Origin: Lysobacterales bacterium
GTDB taxonomy: Bacteria; Pseudomonadota; Gammaproteobacteria; Xanthomonadales; Ahniellaceae
Assembly: GCA_016182785.1 (NCBI GenBank)
Contig: JACPFU010000004.1
Coordinates: forward strand, 124,001 to 188,000
Direction: 5' to 3'
DNA length: 64,000 bases
The notes under the pieces were generated by a model. The model worked only from the letters and a program-made list of their open reading frames with translations. It made no database searches and was not told where the DNA came from. Below are positions 23,596-32,199 of the stretch, one piece after another. Each line of letters begins with the position of its first letter. Within the stretch, counting starts at the first letter, position 1. The position numbers and the translations under genes are program-made.

Positions 23596-23964
23596 ATGAC
23601 ATTTCCCCGCACGAAAATCCATCTGCCTGGTCTCCTTCTGCTGGCGCTCGCCGGTTGTGCGTCGCTGCCGGATCCGGGCGTCGATATCGAGCGCTCCGCG
23701 CTGCGGGTCGAGGGCGCGTTGGCAGCCGATGCCGAGGTCTATGCGCCGGTAGAGCTGCGCTTCGCCACGCAACGCGTGGCGCAGGCGCGCGAGGCGCTCG
23801 CTTCCGGTGACAAGCGCCGGGCGGCGCGGCTGGCGGCGCAGGCCGAAGCCGATGCCGAGCTGGCGATGGCGCGTGCGCGTCTGGGGCGGCTGCGCGCCGC
23901 AGTCGAGGCGCAGGCTGCCGAGAATGCAAAATTGCGTGCCGAACTGCTCGGGGAGTCGCCATGA
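23596..23964 (+). CDS. DUF4398-type lipoprotein
   Basis: Predicted product of 122 residues. The signal peptide ends in a lipobox LALAGC, so the mature protein is lipid-anchored. The remainder is a helical hairpin rich in Ala, Arg and Glu (VELRFATQRVAQAREALASGDKR), the pattern of DUF4398. The stop overlaps the start of the OmpA-like gene (ATGA). The pair arrangement is common in gammaproteobacteria and suggests they work together in the envelope. Confidence 0.85.
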   Translation: MTFPRTKIHLPGLLLLALAGCASLPDPGVDIERSALRVEGALAADAEVYAPVELRFATQRVAQAREALASGDKRRAARLAAQAEADAELAMARARLGRLRAAVEAQAAENAKLRAELLGESP

Positions 23965-24941
23965 GCGGTTTGCGTTGGGTGATGCTCACGGTCCTTCTCG
24001 CGGGGTCGGCGCCGCTGCTCGCCGCGAAACGCGATCTCGAGTACGAACGGATCGAGCAGCAGTTGCGCGCGTTCGAGGCCGATCCGGAAATCGGCAGCCT
24101 GGCACCCGCGGAACTGTCGCGGGTGCGCGAGACGCTGGCGCAGATGAAGCTCGCCGGAGTGCGCGGCGAGGAACGCGCGCACCTGTCCTATCTCGCCGAA
24201 CGTCGCCTGGATGGCGCCATCGCCTCGGCGAATGCGGTACGCGAGGAGCGTCGCCTGATCGAACTGCAGCGCGAGCGCGACCAGATCCTGCTCGAGGCCA
24301 GCCGCCGCGACGCCGAGATGTCGCGGCTCGAAGCCGAGAAGTTGCGGCTGCAATCGCTGGCTCGTGCCGAGGAAGCCGAGCGCGCGCGCAGCGATGCCGA
24401 CGCGGCGCGAGCAGAAAGCGCGGAAAGCGCCGCGCTCGCCGATGCCGCCCGTGCCGAAGCCGAGCAGGCACGGCGCGTGGCCGAAGCGCAGTCGGCCGAA
24501 GCCGAACTGGCCAAGCGCGAAGCCGAGCTGGCGGTGGCGGCAGCCGACAGCCTGCGCCTGCAGATGCAGTCGCTGACCGCGCGTGAGGACGCGCGCGGCA
24601 GCGTGATGACGCTCGGCGAAGCGGTGTTCGCGCCGGGTCGGTCGCAGTTGCAGCCGGAGGCGATCGAGAACCTTGAAACCGTGGTCGACTTCGTCAACCG
24701 CGACCGCACCCGGGCGGTGCGCATCGAAGGCCACACCGACGCCAGTGGCAGCGACAACGCCAATCAGGTGCTGTCGCAGCAGCGCGCCGACGCGGTGCTG
24801 GCAGCGCTGGCGGCGCGCGGCGTCGAGTCTGCGCGGATGACCGCAATCGGGCGCGGCGAGGACGTTCCGGTGGCCCCGAACGAAACCGCGGAGGGCCGCG
24901 CCAGGAATCGCCGCGTCGAGATCATCCTGCTCGGTCGATAA
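23961..24941 (+). CDS. OmpA family peptidoglycan-binding protein with coiled coil
   Basis: Predicted product of 326 residues. A signal peptide (to about residue 22) is followed by a helical region and then a long coiled coil (about 90-215) dominated by Ala, Glu and Arg. The OmpA C-terminal domain covers roughly 220-326, with the peptidoglycan-binding core EGHTDASGSDNANQVLSQQR and the end RARNRRVEIILL. It probably bridges the outer-membrane lipoprotein partner and the cell wall. No beta-barrel is present. Confidence 0.92.
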   Translation: MSGLRWVMLTVLLAGSAPLLAAKRDLEYERIEQQLRAFEADPEIGSLAPAELSRVRETLAQMKLAGVRGEERAHLSYLAERRLDGAIASANAVREERRLIELQRERDQILLEASRRDAEMSRLEAEKLRLQSLARAEEAERARSDADAARAESAESAALADAARAEAEQARRVAEAQSAEAELAKREAELAVAAADSLRLQMQSLTAREDARGSVMTLGEAVFAPGRSQLQPEAIENLETVVDFVNRDRTRAVRIEGHTDASGSDNANQVLSQQRADAVLAALAARGVESARMTAIGRGEDVPVAPNETAEGRARNRRVEIILLGR

Positions 24942-25247
24942 CGCTTCCTTAACGCTCAGTTCGTTGATTTTCCGGGGTTCCAAATCCGGCTTGCCGGGCT
25001 CCGGGGAACGGAGTAGGTTCAGGCCACATGCCGCACCGTTCCGATGTCCGGCATGGCAGGAAGGTCCGCCGATGCAAGCCTGTTGCAGTCTCGAGGAATC
25101 CGCCGCCGGCCACTTTGGCCCGGGTCGAGACGCAGCATGCATGTGCAAGCGCAGCGCGGACCACAGTCTCTCCACGCGCTCCCACGCCGCCGACCGCAGG
25201 GCCGGGTGGCGCGCCGTGGCGCCTTTGCATGCAGAGGAGGTCAGCTG
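24942..25247. other. 306-base gap with only a doubtful small ORF
   Basis: No recognised gene. An ORF of 58 codons (25072-25248, Cys- and His-containing) ends on the ATG of the next gene with an ATGA overlap and has a weak AAGG upstream. Its composition looks like shadow sequence, so I do not call it. Direct GC-rich short repeats near 24973-25015 have no clear role. Confidence 0.4.
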
Positions 25248-25460
25248 ATGTTCGAAGCACAACAGCGTGAAGTCGAGGCAATGATGAGCCAGAGCCCGGA
25301 GTTCCGGAGTCTGTTCCTCAAGCATCGCGAACTCGACAAGCAGGTCCGTGACGCCGAACTGGGCGTGTTGCCGATCGACGACGTGACACTCGTCCGATTG
25401 AAGAAGGAAAAGTTGTGGGCCAAGGACAAGCTCACCAACATCTGGGAGCACAGGGCCTGA
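25248..25460 (+). CDS. YdcH family (DUF465) small protein
   Basis: Predicted product of 70 residues with a strong GAGGAGG ribosome site. The pattern is typical: a helical start (EAMMSQSPEFRSLFLKHRELDKQVRDAE) followed by VRLKKEKLWAKDKLTNIWEH. The family is widespread in proteobacteria and forms a helical hairpin, but its function is not established. The frame stays open upstream, yet the ribosome site and family length support this start. Confidence 0.88.
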   Translation: MFEAQQREVEAMMSQSPEFRSLFLKHRELDKQVRDAELGVLPIDDVTLVRLKKEKLWAKDKLTNIWEHRA

Positions 25461-25563
25461 ATCGTCGCCGCACACGAAGTGCGGCAGGAATCGTGCAGGG
25501 CAGGACCCTGCGGTGGGAGCAGCCGCAAACGGATTGCGCAAGCAGACGGTGCTCCTCGGCGGC

Positions 25564-25596
25564 GGCCGGTGGCGAAAGCCCCGGCCGTTCGCTTTT
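25564..25596 (+). terminator. Probable Rho-independent terminator after the ydcH-like gene
   Basis: Stem of GGCCGG-T-GGC paired with GCC-CCGGCC around a GAAA tetraloop, followed by GTTCGCTTTT. The strong stem, GNRA loop and T-rich end fit intrinsic termination. Two weaker hairpins (25467-25485 and 25495-25511) precede it. Confidence 0.6.
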
Positions 25597-25606
25597 CCGC
25601 CTCGGC

Positions 25607-25612
25607 TATGAT
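25607..25612 (+). promoter_or_regulatory. Candidate -10 element for cystathionine beta-synthase
   Basis: TATGAT in the context CGGCTATGATCGCG lies 30 bases before the start codon, just after the terminator. I see no good -35 at the right distance. Confidence 0.4.
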
Positions 25613-25641
25613 CGCGCGCTCGTTCTCAGCGGAAGCCGGTC

Positions 25642-27012
25642 ATGCCCCATGTCAACAGCGTGCTCGAACTGATCGGCCGGACGCCGATGGTCAAGGTCCA
25701 GAAACTCGATACCGGACCCTGCGAGCTGTACCTGAAACTGGAAAGCGCGAATCCGGGCGGATCGATCAAGGACCGCATCGGTCTGTCGATGATCGAGGCG
25801 GCCGAACAGGCCGGCCACATCCAGCCCGGCGCCACCCTGGTCGAGGGCACCGCCGGCAACACCGGTATCGGCCTCGCGCTGGTCGCGCAGCAGAAGGGCT
25901 ACAAGCTGATCCTCGTGGTGCCGGACAAGATGAGCCGCGAGAAGATCTTCAACCTCAAGGCCATGGGCGCGGAAGTCGTGCTGACCCGCTCCGACGTCGC
26001 CAAGGGACACCCCGCTTACTACCAGGACCTTGCGGCGCAGATCGCCAAGGAAACGCCCGGCGCCTATTTCATCAACCAGTTCGGCAACCCGAACAATCCG
26101 AAGGCGCACGAGGAAGTCACCGGCCCCGAGATCTTCGCGGACATGGACCGCGACATGGACGCGATCATCTTCGGCGTCGGTTCCTCGGGCACCATGACCG
26201 GGCTGTCGCGCTATTTCGCGCGCGAAGCGCCGAACGTGGAGCTGGTCATCGCCGACCCGGTCGGCTCGATCCTCGCCCAGTACATCAACGAAGGCGTGCT
26301 CAGCACCAAGAGCGCGAGCTGGATGGTCGAGGGCATCGGCGAGGACTTCCTGCCGCCGATCAGCGATTTCTCGCGCGTGAAGAAGGCTTATGCAATCAGC
26401 GACAAGGAGAGTTTCCTGGCCGGGCGCGAGCTGCTCGCCAAGGAAGGCATCCTCGGCGGCTCATCGAGCGGCACCATCCTCGCTGCGGCATTGAAGTATT
26501 GCCGCGAGCAGGCCACGAGGAAGCGCGTCGTCGCCTTCGTCTGCGACACCGGCAACAAGTACCTGTCGAAGATGTACAACGACTACTGGATGCTCGACAA
26601 CGGCTTCCTCGAGCGCCCGGTGCACAACGACCTGCGCGACCTGATCAACCGCCCGTATTCGCAGCGCGACACCGTCGTGATCGGACCGAACGACCTGCTC
26701 ACCGTCGCCTACCAGCGCATGAAGCTGTACGACGTTTCCCAGTTGCCGGTGATGGACGGCGAACAGTTGGTCGGCATCGTCGACGAGAGCGACGTGCTGA
26801 TGCATGTGTATGGCGACGAAGCGCGCTTCCGCGATCCGGTGTCGACCGCGATGGTGGTCAAGCTCGAGAAGCTCGACGTCAAGTCCCCGATCGAAGCCCT
26901 GCTGCCGGTGTTCGACAAGGGCCACGTCGCCATCGTCACCGAATCCGAACGCTTCCTCGGCCTGATCACCCGCATCGACCTGCTGAACTACCTGCGGCGC
27001 AGGGTGCAGTAG
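25642..27012 (+). CDS. Cystathionine beta-synthase (PLP domain plus CBS pair)
   Basis: Predicted product of 456 residues. It condenses serine (or O-acetylserine) with homocysteine in transsulfuration. The PLP lysine is in NPGGSIKDRIGL, the phosphate-binding loop is GTAGNTGIG, and GSSSGT is the second cofactor segment. Residues about 335-455 form two CBS domains (DLLTVAYQRMKLYDVSQLPVM and VKSPIEALLPVFDKGHVAIV), which usually regulate by nucleotide or S-adenosylmethionine binding. No haem-binding N-terminus is present, as in other bacterial forms. Monocistronic. Confidence 0.93.
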   Translation: MPHVNSVLELIGRTPMVKVQKLDTGPCELYLKLESANPGGSIKDRIGLSMIEAAEQAGHIQPGATLVEGTAGNTGIGLALVAQQKGYKLILVVPDKMSREKIFNLKAMGAEVVLTRSDVAKGHPAYYQDLAAQIAKETPGAYFINQFGNPNNPKAHEEVTGPEIFADMDRDMDAIIFGVGSSGTMTGLSRYFAREAPNVELVIADPVGSILAQYINEGVLSTKSASWMVEGIGEDFLPPISDFSRVKKAYAISDKESFLAGRELLAKEGILGGSSSGTILAAALKYCREQATRKRVVAFVCDTGNKYLSKMYNDYWMLDNGFLERPVHNDLRDLINRPYSQRDTVVIGPNDLLTVAYQRMKLYDVSQLPVMDGEQLVGIVDESDVLMHVYGDEARFRDPVSTAMVVKLEKLDVKSPIEALLPVFDKGHVAIVTESERFLGLITRIDLLNYLRRRVQ

Positions 27013-27147
27013 CGATGCTGACGGTCGCAGTCGCGGGTCCGGGCGACCGGAACGGAATGCCGGCTCGACGCCTCCGTTGCGATGGCGATAGGGGAAGATC
27101 GGGTCTGCGACGTCGAAGGCGGGCATGAGGCCAGGACCCCTGATTCT

Positions 27148-27184
27148 CCGGATGCAGCGCATCGCGCAGCCTGCTTGCATCCGG
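27148..27184 (+). terminator. Stem-loop after cystathionine beta-synthase
   Basis: Perfect nine-base inverted repeat CCGGATGCA / TGCATCCGG with a 19-base loop, in the gap between two genes. There is no T tract, so it may be a Rho-type or processing structure rather than an intrinsic terminator. Confidence 0.3.
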
Positions 27185-27228
27185 TTGCACATCGGCGGAT
27201 CCTGCTCATGGTTGCTTAACAAATGCAG

Positions 27229-27237
27229 TGATATGAT
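27229..27237 (+). promoter_or_regulatory. Extended -10 promoter upstream of the secreted Ig-like protein
   Basis: TGATATGAT contains an extended -10 (TGn plus TATGAT) in a locally AT-rich stretch that is rare in this window. A TTGCTT lies 14 bases upstream, too close for a standard -35, so activity would depend on the extended element. Confidence 0.45.
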
Positions 27238-27261
27238 CCCCGCGTCAACGTGAGGTACCAG

Positions 27262-28314
27262 ATGAAAACTTGCATGAAAGCCGTTGTTTTGATGCTGCTT
27301 TCCGGGTCCGCAATGGCGGGCGACTTGGTGCTGAAACTGGGTACGACCGGAAATTTCCGTTATCACCGTATCCCGGTCACCGGAACCGTCACCGTCAGTC
27401 CCGCGACCGGCGACATCACCGTAGACCCGGTCGCGGAAACCGGCAGCTCGAGCGACGGATGGTGCCCGGCGGGTACTAACGGAACACCAACCTTCCCCAC
27501 GCCCTTGGGTGCGAGTGCCACCTCGCTGCCCTCGACCGGCGGCAGCGTCACTCTGAGCTGGACCGCATCCAATGCCACCCTTGGCTGCACCGCCTCCTCC
27601 TCGGGCGTGACCGGCTGGAACGGCAATGCGGTCACCAGCCCGGTGACGGTGTCCCTGAGCGCCGCGGGCAGCTACTCCTTCAGCGTGAGTTGTTCCAACT
27701 CCAACGGATCAACCACCAGTGGTCCGGTCGTAGTGACCGTGGAGAGTTCGGGAACCACGCTGCCCCCCGAGTGTGCCACGCGGCTTCCGCCTGCCGGAGT
27801 CACCCGCCAGACCAACATGACCAACTACAACCTCGGCGGCACGCTGAACCAGCAGAACTCCGAGTTTGGTGTTGGCAGCAATGTCAACGTGACCGGGTAC
27901 ACGCCGCTGTTTGGAACTACGTTCAACCAGGCCAACCAGGTCGCTCGTGTCTTCATCGATACCAACAAGTACGTGGCGATGCAGCTCTCGACCACCGGCG
28001 TGCCAGTCAACGCCGTTGGCGGCATTTCGTGGGCTCAGGCTTCCCAGGCCATGTTCAGCGTGCAGATCAGCCTGTGTCCCGGCGATTTCGGTCACGTGAT
28101 CGACCCAATGTGCAAGACCTCCGCGGTCGAGACCGGTGGACTGGCCTGGAAGGTGGGCACGAAGCCGCCCACGAACCCAGGCTTCTATTGCTACCTCACG
28201 CCCGGTCAGACCTACTACATCAACGCCATCGCGACCGATGAGGGATCGTGGACCACGACCACCTGCTCGACGACCTGGTGCGACTGGTTCGTGAACCACG
28301 TGGGAGGCTGGTGA
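27262..28314 (+). CDS. Secreted protein with Ig-like domain, function unknown
   Basis: Predicted product of 350 residues with a signal peptide (MKTCMKAVVLMLLSGSAMA). Residues about 85-165 form an Ig-like/PKD-type beta sandwich (GGSVTLSWTASNATLGC, TVSLSAAGSYSFSVSC). Residues 170-350 are a separate domain with many Asn, Thr and Tyr and paired cysteines near the end (YCYLTPGQTYYIN, TCSTTWCDWF), reminiscent of secreted adhesin or anchor domains. I do not recognise a named family. It is immediately followed by a parvulin-type isomerase, which may assist its disulfide-rich folding. Confidence 0.65.
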   Translation: MKTCMKAVVLMLLSGSAMAGDLVLKLGTTGNFRYHRIPVTGTVTVSPATGDITVDPVAETGSSSDGWCPAGTNGTPTFPTPLGASATSLPSTGGSVTLSWTASNATLGCTASSSGVTGWNGNAVTSPVTVSLSAAGSYSFSVSCSNSNGSTTSGPVVVTVESSGTTLPPECATRLPPAGVTRQTNMTNYNLGGTLNQQNSEFGVGSNVNVTGYTPLFGTTFNQANQVARVFIDTNKYVAMQLSTTGVPVNAVGGISWAQASQAMFSVQISLCPGDFGHVIDPMCKTSAVETGGLAWKVGTKPPTNPGFYCYLTPGQTYYINAIATDEGSWTTTTCSTTWCDWFVNHVGGW

Positions 28315-28316
28315 GC

Positions 28317-29342
28317 ATGCGGGGGTTGCGGATTGCCGTAGCGGCGCTCGTATTGTCGGGAGCTGCCACGGCGGCAGTGGAGCCGCAGCCGGAGCAGGTG
28401 GCGGAATCGAAGGAAGCGGTCGCGAGCGCGGCGCCTTCCGAGTTGGCGAACTATCTGATCGCCAAGCAGGGCAAGGCCGAGGTATGGGCGATCGATGTCG
28501 ACGCCCATCTCGAGGCAATGCCGGCAGCGGATCGAGCCGGGTTCATCGATAGCCCGAAACGGATTCAGCAGATGCTGAGCCACATCCTGTTGCGCCGGAA
28601 CCTGGCGATCGAGGCGCGGGAACTCGGCCTGGACAAGGGACCGGTGGTGCAGCGGGAGCTGGAGCAGGCGATTGAAGTGGTGCTGATGCGCCACCGCCTG
28701 AGCCATATCCGCGACAACAGCAAGGTGCCAGACCTGCAGGCGTTGGCGAAGGAGAAGTTCCTCGCGAATCAGGCGGCGTTCGTGTCGAAGGAGACGGTGA
28801 GCGTCGCCCACATCCTGCTGGACACGAAGGAGCGTACCGAGGAGCAGGCCATCGCGCAGTTGCAGGCCTGGAAGGCCGATGTCGCCTCCGGCAAGGCCAA
28901 GATCGAGGAACTCGCGAAGGCCCATTCCGATGATCCCGGCGTTCCGAACAACAGCGGCGTCTACGCAAATACCGATGTGGCGAGCTTCGTTCCCGAATTC
29001 GCCGACGCGGTGCGCAAGCTGGAAAAGCCAGGCGACCTGTCCGACGTGGTCAAGACCGAATTCGGTTTCCATCTGATCCAGCTGCGCGACCGCACTCCCG
29101 GTCGGCCGCTGCAGTGGGAAGAGGTGAAGGAGCAGCTGGTCGCGTACGAACGCGAGAACTACATCAAGAAGATCCAGGCCGATCATCTGGAGGAGTTGAA
29201 GAACCTGCCGATCGAGGCCAGCGAGGCCAGCGTCTTCCCGCTGCGCGAGCGCTACGGCAAGCTCCAACACGCGCCGGCGGCGGCCCCACAACCCCCCGCT
29301 GCTGCTGCCCCCGAGGGGCAGGACGCAGATTCCGCGAAGTAG
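28317..29342 (+). CDS. Periplasmic parvulin-type peptidyl-prolyl isomerase (SurA/PpiC-like)
   Basis: Predicted product of 341 residues. A signal peptide ends near residue 20. An N-terminal helical chaperone region (40-150) precedes one parvulin domain at about 159-263 (VSVAHILLDTKERTEEQ, FVPEFADAVRKLEKPGDLSDVVKTEFGFHLIQL). The C-terminus is a low-complexity Ala/Pro tail. The ATG at 28317 is preferred over an in-frame GTG at 28311, which would overlap the preceding stop, because GGGAGG sits nine bases before the ATG. Its neighbour upstream is a secreted protein and a plausible client. Confidence 0.87.
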   Translation: MRGLRIAVAALVLSGAATAAVEPQPEQVAESKEAVASAAPSELANYLIAKQGKAEVWAIDVDAHLEAMPAADRAGFIDSPKRIQQMLSHILLRRNLAIEARELGLDKGPVVQRELEQAIEVVLMRHRLSHIRDNSKVPDLQALAKEKFLANQAAFVSKETVSVAHILLDTKERTEEQAIAQLQAWKADVASGKAKIEELAKAHSDDPGVPNNSGVYANTDVASFVPEFADAVRKLEKPGDLSDVVKTEFGFHLIQLRDRTPGRPLQWEEVKEQLVAYERENYIKKIQADHLEELKNLPIEASEASVFPLRERYGKLQHAPAAAPQPPAAAAPEGQDADSAK

Positions 29343-29402
29343 AACGCAGGGCGGAATGGGAGGCGGGCGCGCGTTCCGACCGTCCGGCTCAGGGCCGCTC
29401 CG

Positions 29403-30170
29403 GTGAATTCCCTACAGCTCGCACTGGCCCTGCTCGCGCGTGATCTGCGCGAGCGCTATCTCAGCACCTTCGCCGGTTTTGCGTGGGTGCTGCTGACTCC
29501 GGTGTTGCTGCTCGCGATCTTCAGCTTCGTGTTCGTGCAGTTGCTTGGGGCCCGCTTCGGGTCTCGCGTTGGCGGCGACGTGATTGCGTTCCTCGCGCTC
29601 GGGCTGTGGTCCTGGCATGCATTCGCCGACGCGGTGGCGCGGGGCACCGGGGCGCTGGCCGCCAATTCGTCGCTGATCGCGCAGATCGCCCTGCCCCGCG
29701 TCTGGCTGGTGCTGGTGCCGGTGCTCGGCGCGGTGATCATCCAGACGGTATCGCTGACGCTGGTGGTGGTGCTGCTGCTCGCGACCGGCAAGGCCACGCT
29801 CGGTCCGGGTTGGGCGCTGGCGTTGCTCGCGTACGTTGAGCTGCTCGGCATCGGTATTGCGCTCGCGCTGCTGCTCGCGCCACTGAACGTGTTCTTCCGC
29901 GACGTCTCCGCGCTGCTGCCGCAGGTGCTCACGTTCTGGATGATGCTGACGCCGATCTTCTTCGATCGCGCGCAGTTGAAGCCCGCCTTCGCCGAGTGGT
30001 TGCTGCTCAACCCGGTGACGCCGCTGATCGAGACGTTGCGCAACGGCATTCTCGACGGTGCGACCCCGGCGGCGCCGCTGCTGGTGCCGGGTCTGGTGGC
30101 GCTGGGACTGCTCCTGCTGGCTTGGCGGGTGTCGCCGCGGTTCCTGGCGCGCATCGAGGACTTCCTGTGA
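29403..30170 (+). CDS. wzm: Polysaccharide ABC exporter, permease (Wzm type)
   Basis: Predicted product of 255 residues, GTG start. Six membrane helices are visible, with the ABC-2 family pattern: an amphipathic N-terminus (LALLARDLRERYLSTFAGFAWVLLTP), FLALGLWSWHAFADAV, and the late signature FFRDVSALLPQVLTFWMMLTPIFF followed by LNPVTPLIETLRNGIL. With the ATPase encoded next (GTGA overlap), it would move a lipid-linked polysaccharide across the inner membrane. Confidence 0.88.
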   Translation: MNSLQLALALLARDLRERYLSTFAGFAWVLLTPVLLLAIFSFVFVQLLGARFGSRVGGDVIAFLALGLWSWHAFADAVARGTGALAANSSLIAQIALPRVWLVLVPVLGAVIIQTVSLTLVVVLLLATGKATLGPGWALALLAYVELLGIGIALALLLAPLNVFFRDVSALLPQVLTFWMMLTPIFFDRAQLKPAFAEWLLLNPVTPLIETLRNGILDGATPAAPLLVPGLVALGLLLLAWRVSPRFLARIEDFL

Positions 30171-31354
30171 ACGACGAGGTTCTGCTTGAGCTGAGCGGTG
30201 TCGGCAAGCGCTACCCGCGCGTGCACCGGCGTCGCGATCGCTGGAGTTCGATCCTCGACGCGATCGCCGGCCGTCCCTACCGCCTGAGCACGTCGGTGCT
30301 CTCCGACATCGGCTTCACCCTGAAGCGCGGCGAGTCGCTCGGCCTGATCGGCGAGAACGGCGCCGGCAAGTCGACGCTGCTGCGCATGATCTGCGGCGTC
30401 GCCGAACCGAGCGAAGGCCGCATCATGCGCCGCGGCAGTGTTGCGCCGCTGCTCGAACTCGGTGCCGGTTTCCATCCCGACTACAGCGGTCGCGACAACA
30501 TCCGCATGAATGCGCTGCTGCTCGGGATGCCTGGCGCCGACTTCGAGGCCAAGGTGCAGCAGATCATCGACTTCGCCGAGATCGGTGCCTACATCGACGA
30601 ACCGGTGAAGCACTATTCGTCCGGCATGAAGGTGCGGCTCGGCTTCGCAGTGGTGGCCTCGGCGCGCCCGGACCTGCTGATCACCGACGAAGTGCTGGCG
30701 GTGGGCGACGAGTCGTTCCAGAAGAAATGCGTGGCCTGGATCGAAGGCTATCTGCGCGACGGCGGAACCCTGCTGCTCGTCAGCCACGGCATGTACCACG
30801 TGCAGAAGCTGTGCAAGCACGCGCTGTGGCTCAACGGCGGCCGCATCGAGGCCTATGGCGATGTGTTCGATGTCACCCAGCGCTATCTGGCGTATCAGGA
30901 AGCGAAGTCGGCGCGGCGCCGCGCGGAGGAACGCGCGCATGCACAAAGCGGCGACTACGCCGTCGCCAGCGTGGCCATCAATGGCGAGAGCAAGGACGTC
31001 CCGACGGTGATGCCGATGCGCGCAACGCTGGACGTGGACGCGACCTTGTACAGTGCCGATGGCCGCGCGCCGGTGTTCGCCGTGGGCATCAAGCGCCAGG
31101 ACGGCACGCCGGTGTATGGGATTTCAAGCGAGCTCGATGCGATCGAGCCGCTGCGCCAGTCCGAGCACGACTTCCGTTTCTCGATCCGCTATCCGGACCT
31201 GGCGCTGTTGCCGGGTACCTACACGGTCGCGCTGCACGCGATGGACCCGGAGGCGATCCGTCTGTTCGATACCGTCGAGCGCTCGCTCGTGGTCACCGGC
31301 CGCAGCCGCGAGGTCGGGCTGGTGCAGTTGCCGCATCGCTGGCACACGCCGTGA
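30167..31354 (+). CDS. wzt: Polysaccharide ABC exporter, ATPase with Wzt-like C-terminal domain
   Basis: Predicted product of 395 residues. The nucleotide-binding domain (1-255) has Walker A GENGAGKS near 62-70, the family insert GAGFHPDYSGRDNI, signature YSSGMKVRLGF and Walker B LLITDEVLAVGD. Residues about 265-395 form a separate beta-rich domain (YAVASVAINGESKDVP...PDLALLPGTYTVALHAMD) like the Wzt carbohydrate-binding domain that recognises the capped end of an O-chain. This domain implies an exporter that waits for a finished, terminated polymer. Confidence 0.9.
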   Translation: MNDEVLLELSGVGKRYPRVHRRRDRWSSILDAIAGRPYRLSTSVLSDIGFTLKRGESLGLIGENGAGKSTLLRMICGVAEPSEGRIMRRGSVAPLLELGAGFHPDYSGRDNIRMNALLLGMPGADFEAKVQQIIDFAEIGAYIDEPVKHYSSGMKVRLGFAVVASARPDLLITDEVLAVGDESFQKKCVAWIEGYLRDGGTLLLVSHGMYHVQKLCKHALWLNGGRIEAYGDVFDVTQRYLAYQEAKSARRRAEERAHAQSGDYAVASVAINGESKDVPTVMPMRATLDVDATLYSADGRAPVFAVGIKRQDGTPVYGISSELDAIEPLRQSEHDFRFSIRYPDLALLPGTYTVALHAMDPEAIRLFDTVERSLVVTGRSREVGLVQLPHRWHTP

Positions 31355-32166
31355 CCTGCATCGTGCTGCCGGTGTTCAATGCCGCGGCGGCGCTGTCGGC
31401 GTGCCTGCACGCCTTGCAGCAGAGCGTTCCGCCGCACACCCGGATCCTGTTCGTCGACGATGCATCGACCGACCCGGCCGTCGCGCCGCTGATCGAGCGC
31501 TTCCTCGTGCACTGGCACAGCGCCGAATTGCTGCGCAATCCGCGCAACCTGGGCTTTGTCGGCACCGTCAACCGCGCGCTCGCGCAGAGCCCCGGTGAAG
31601 ACGTGCTGTTGCTGAACACGGACACCATCCCGACCCCGGGCTTCCTGGAGGCGATGCTCGCGAGCGCGGGCTGCGATGCGCGCATCGCTTCGGTGACGCC
31701 GTTCTCGAACAACGCCGAGATCTGTTCGTTCCCGGAGTTCTGCCGCCCGAACCCGGTGCCGGCGCAGCCGCAGGCAGTGGCGGCGGCGTTTCGCGCCGAG
31801 GCGCCGGTCGCGGTCGATCTGCCGACCGGCGTCGGCTTCTGCATGTGGATGCGGCGCGCCGCGCTCGACGCACTGGGTGACTTCGACGCGGCCACCTTCG
31901 GTCGCGGCTACGGCGAGGAGAACGACTGGTGCATGCGCGCTGCCGCGCACGGCTGGCGCAACGTGCTGTGCCCGGCCGCCTACGTCGCCCATGTCGGGCA
32001 TGCATCGTTTGCCGCCACCGGCGAGCGCCCCGGAGGCGAGAACCTGGCGCGGCTGTCGGCGCGCTATCCCCGCTACAATGCACTGGTTGCGGATTTCATC
32101 GAACGCGACCCGCTGGCGGCAATCCGGGCCCGGGTTGCCGCCCGGCTCGCAAACGCCGCGGACTGA
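31351..32166 (+). CDS. Glycosyltransferase family 2
   Basis: Predicted product of 271 residues, GTG start overlapping the ATPase stop (GTGA). The GT-A start TCIVLPVFNAAAALSACLHAL leads to the nucleotide-sugar site ILFVDDAST and the DxD-type segment LLLNTDTIPTPGFLEAM. The acceptor region contains GVGFCMWMRRAAL and FGRGYGEENDWCMRAAAHGW. It would add a sugar in assembly of the exported glycan; donor and linkage are unknown. Confidence 0.88.
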   Translation: MTCIVLPVFNAAAALSACLHALQQSVPPHTRILFVDDASTDPAVAPLIERFLVHWHSAELLRNPRNLGFVGTVNRALAQSPGEDVLLLNTDTIPTPGFLEAMLASAGCDARIASVTPFSNNAEICSFPEFCRPNPVPAQPQAVAAAFRAEAPVAVDLPTGVGFCMWMRRAALDALGDFDAATFGRGYGEENDWCMRAAAHGWRNVLCPAAYVAHVGHASFAATGERPGGENLARLSARYPRYNALVADFIERDPLAAIRARVAARLANAAD

Positions 32167-32199
32167 TCCGACGCCACCCCTTCCATCACAGGATCCGTT

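Noticed and set aside
25072-25248. Small Cys-containing ORF ending on the ydcH-like start codon
   Set aside because: Weak ribosome site, no recognisable sequence pattern, and the stop-start overlap alone is not enough evidence.
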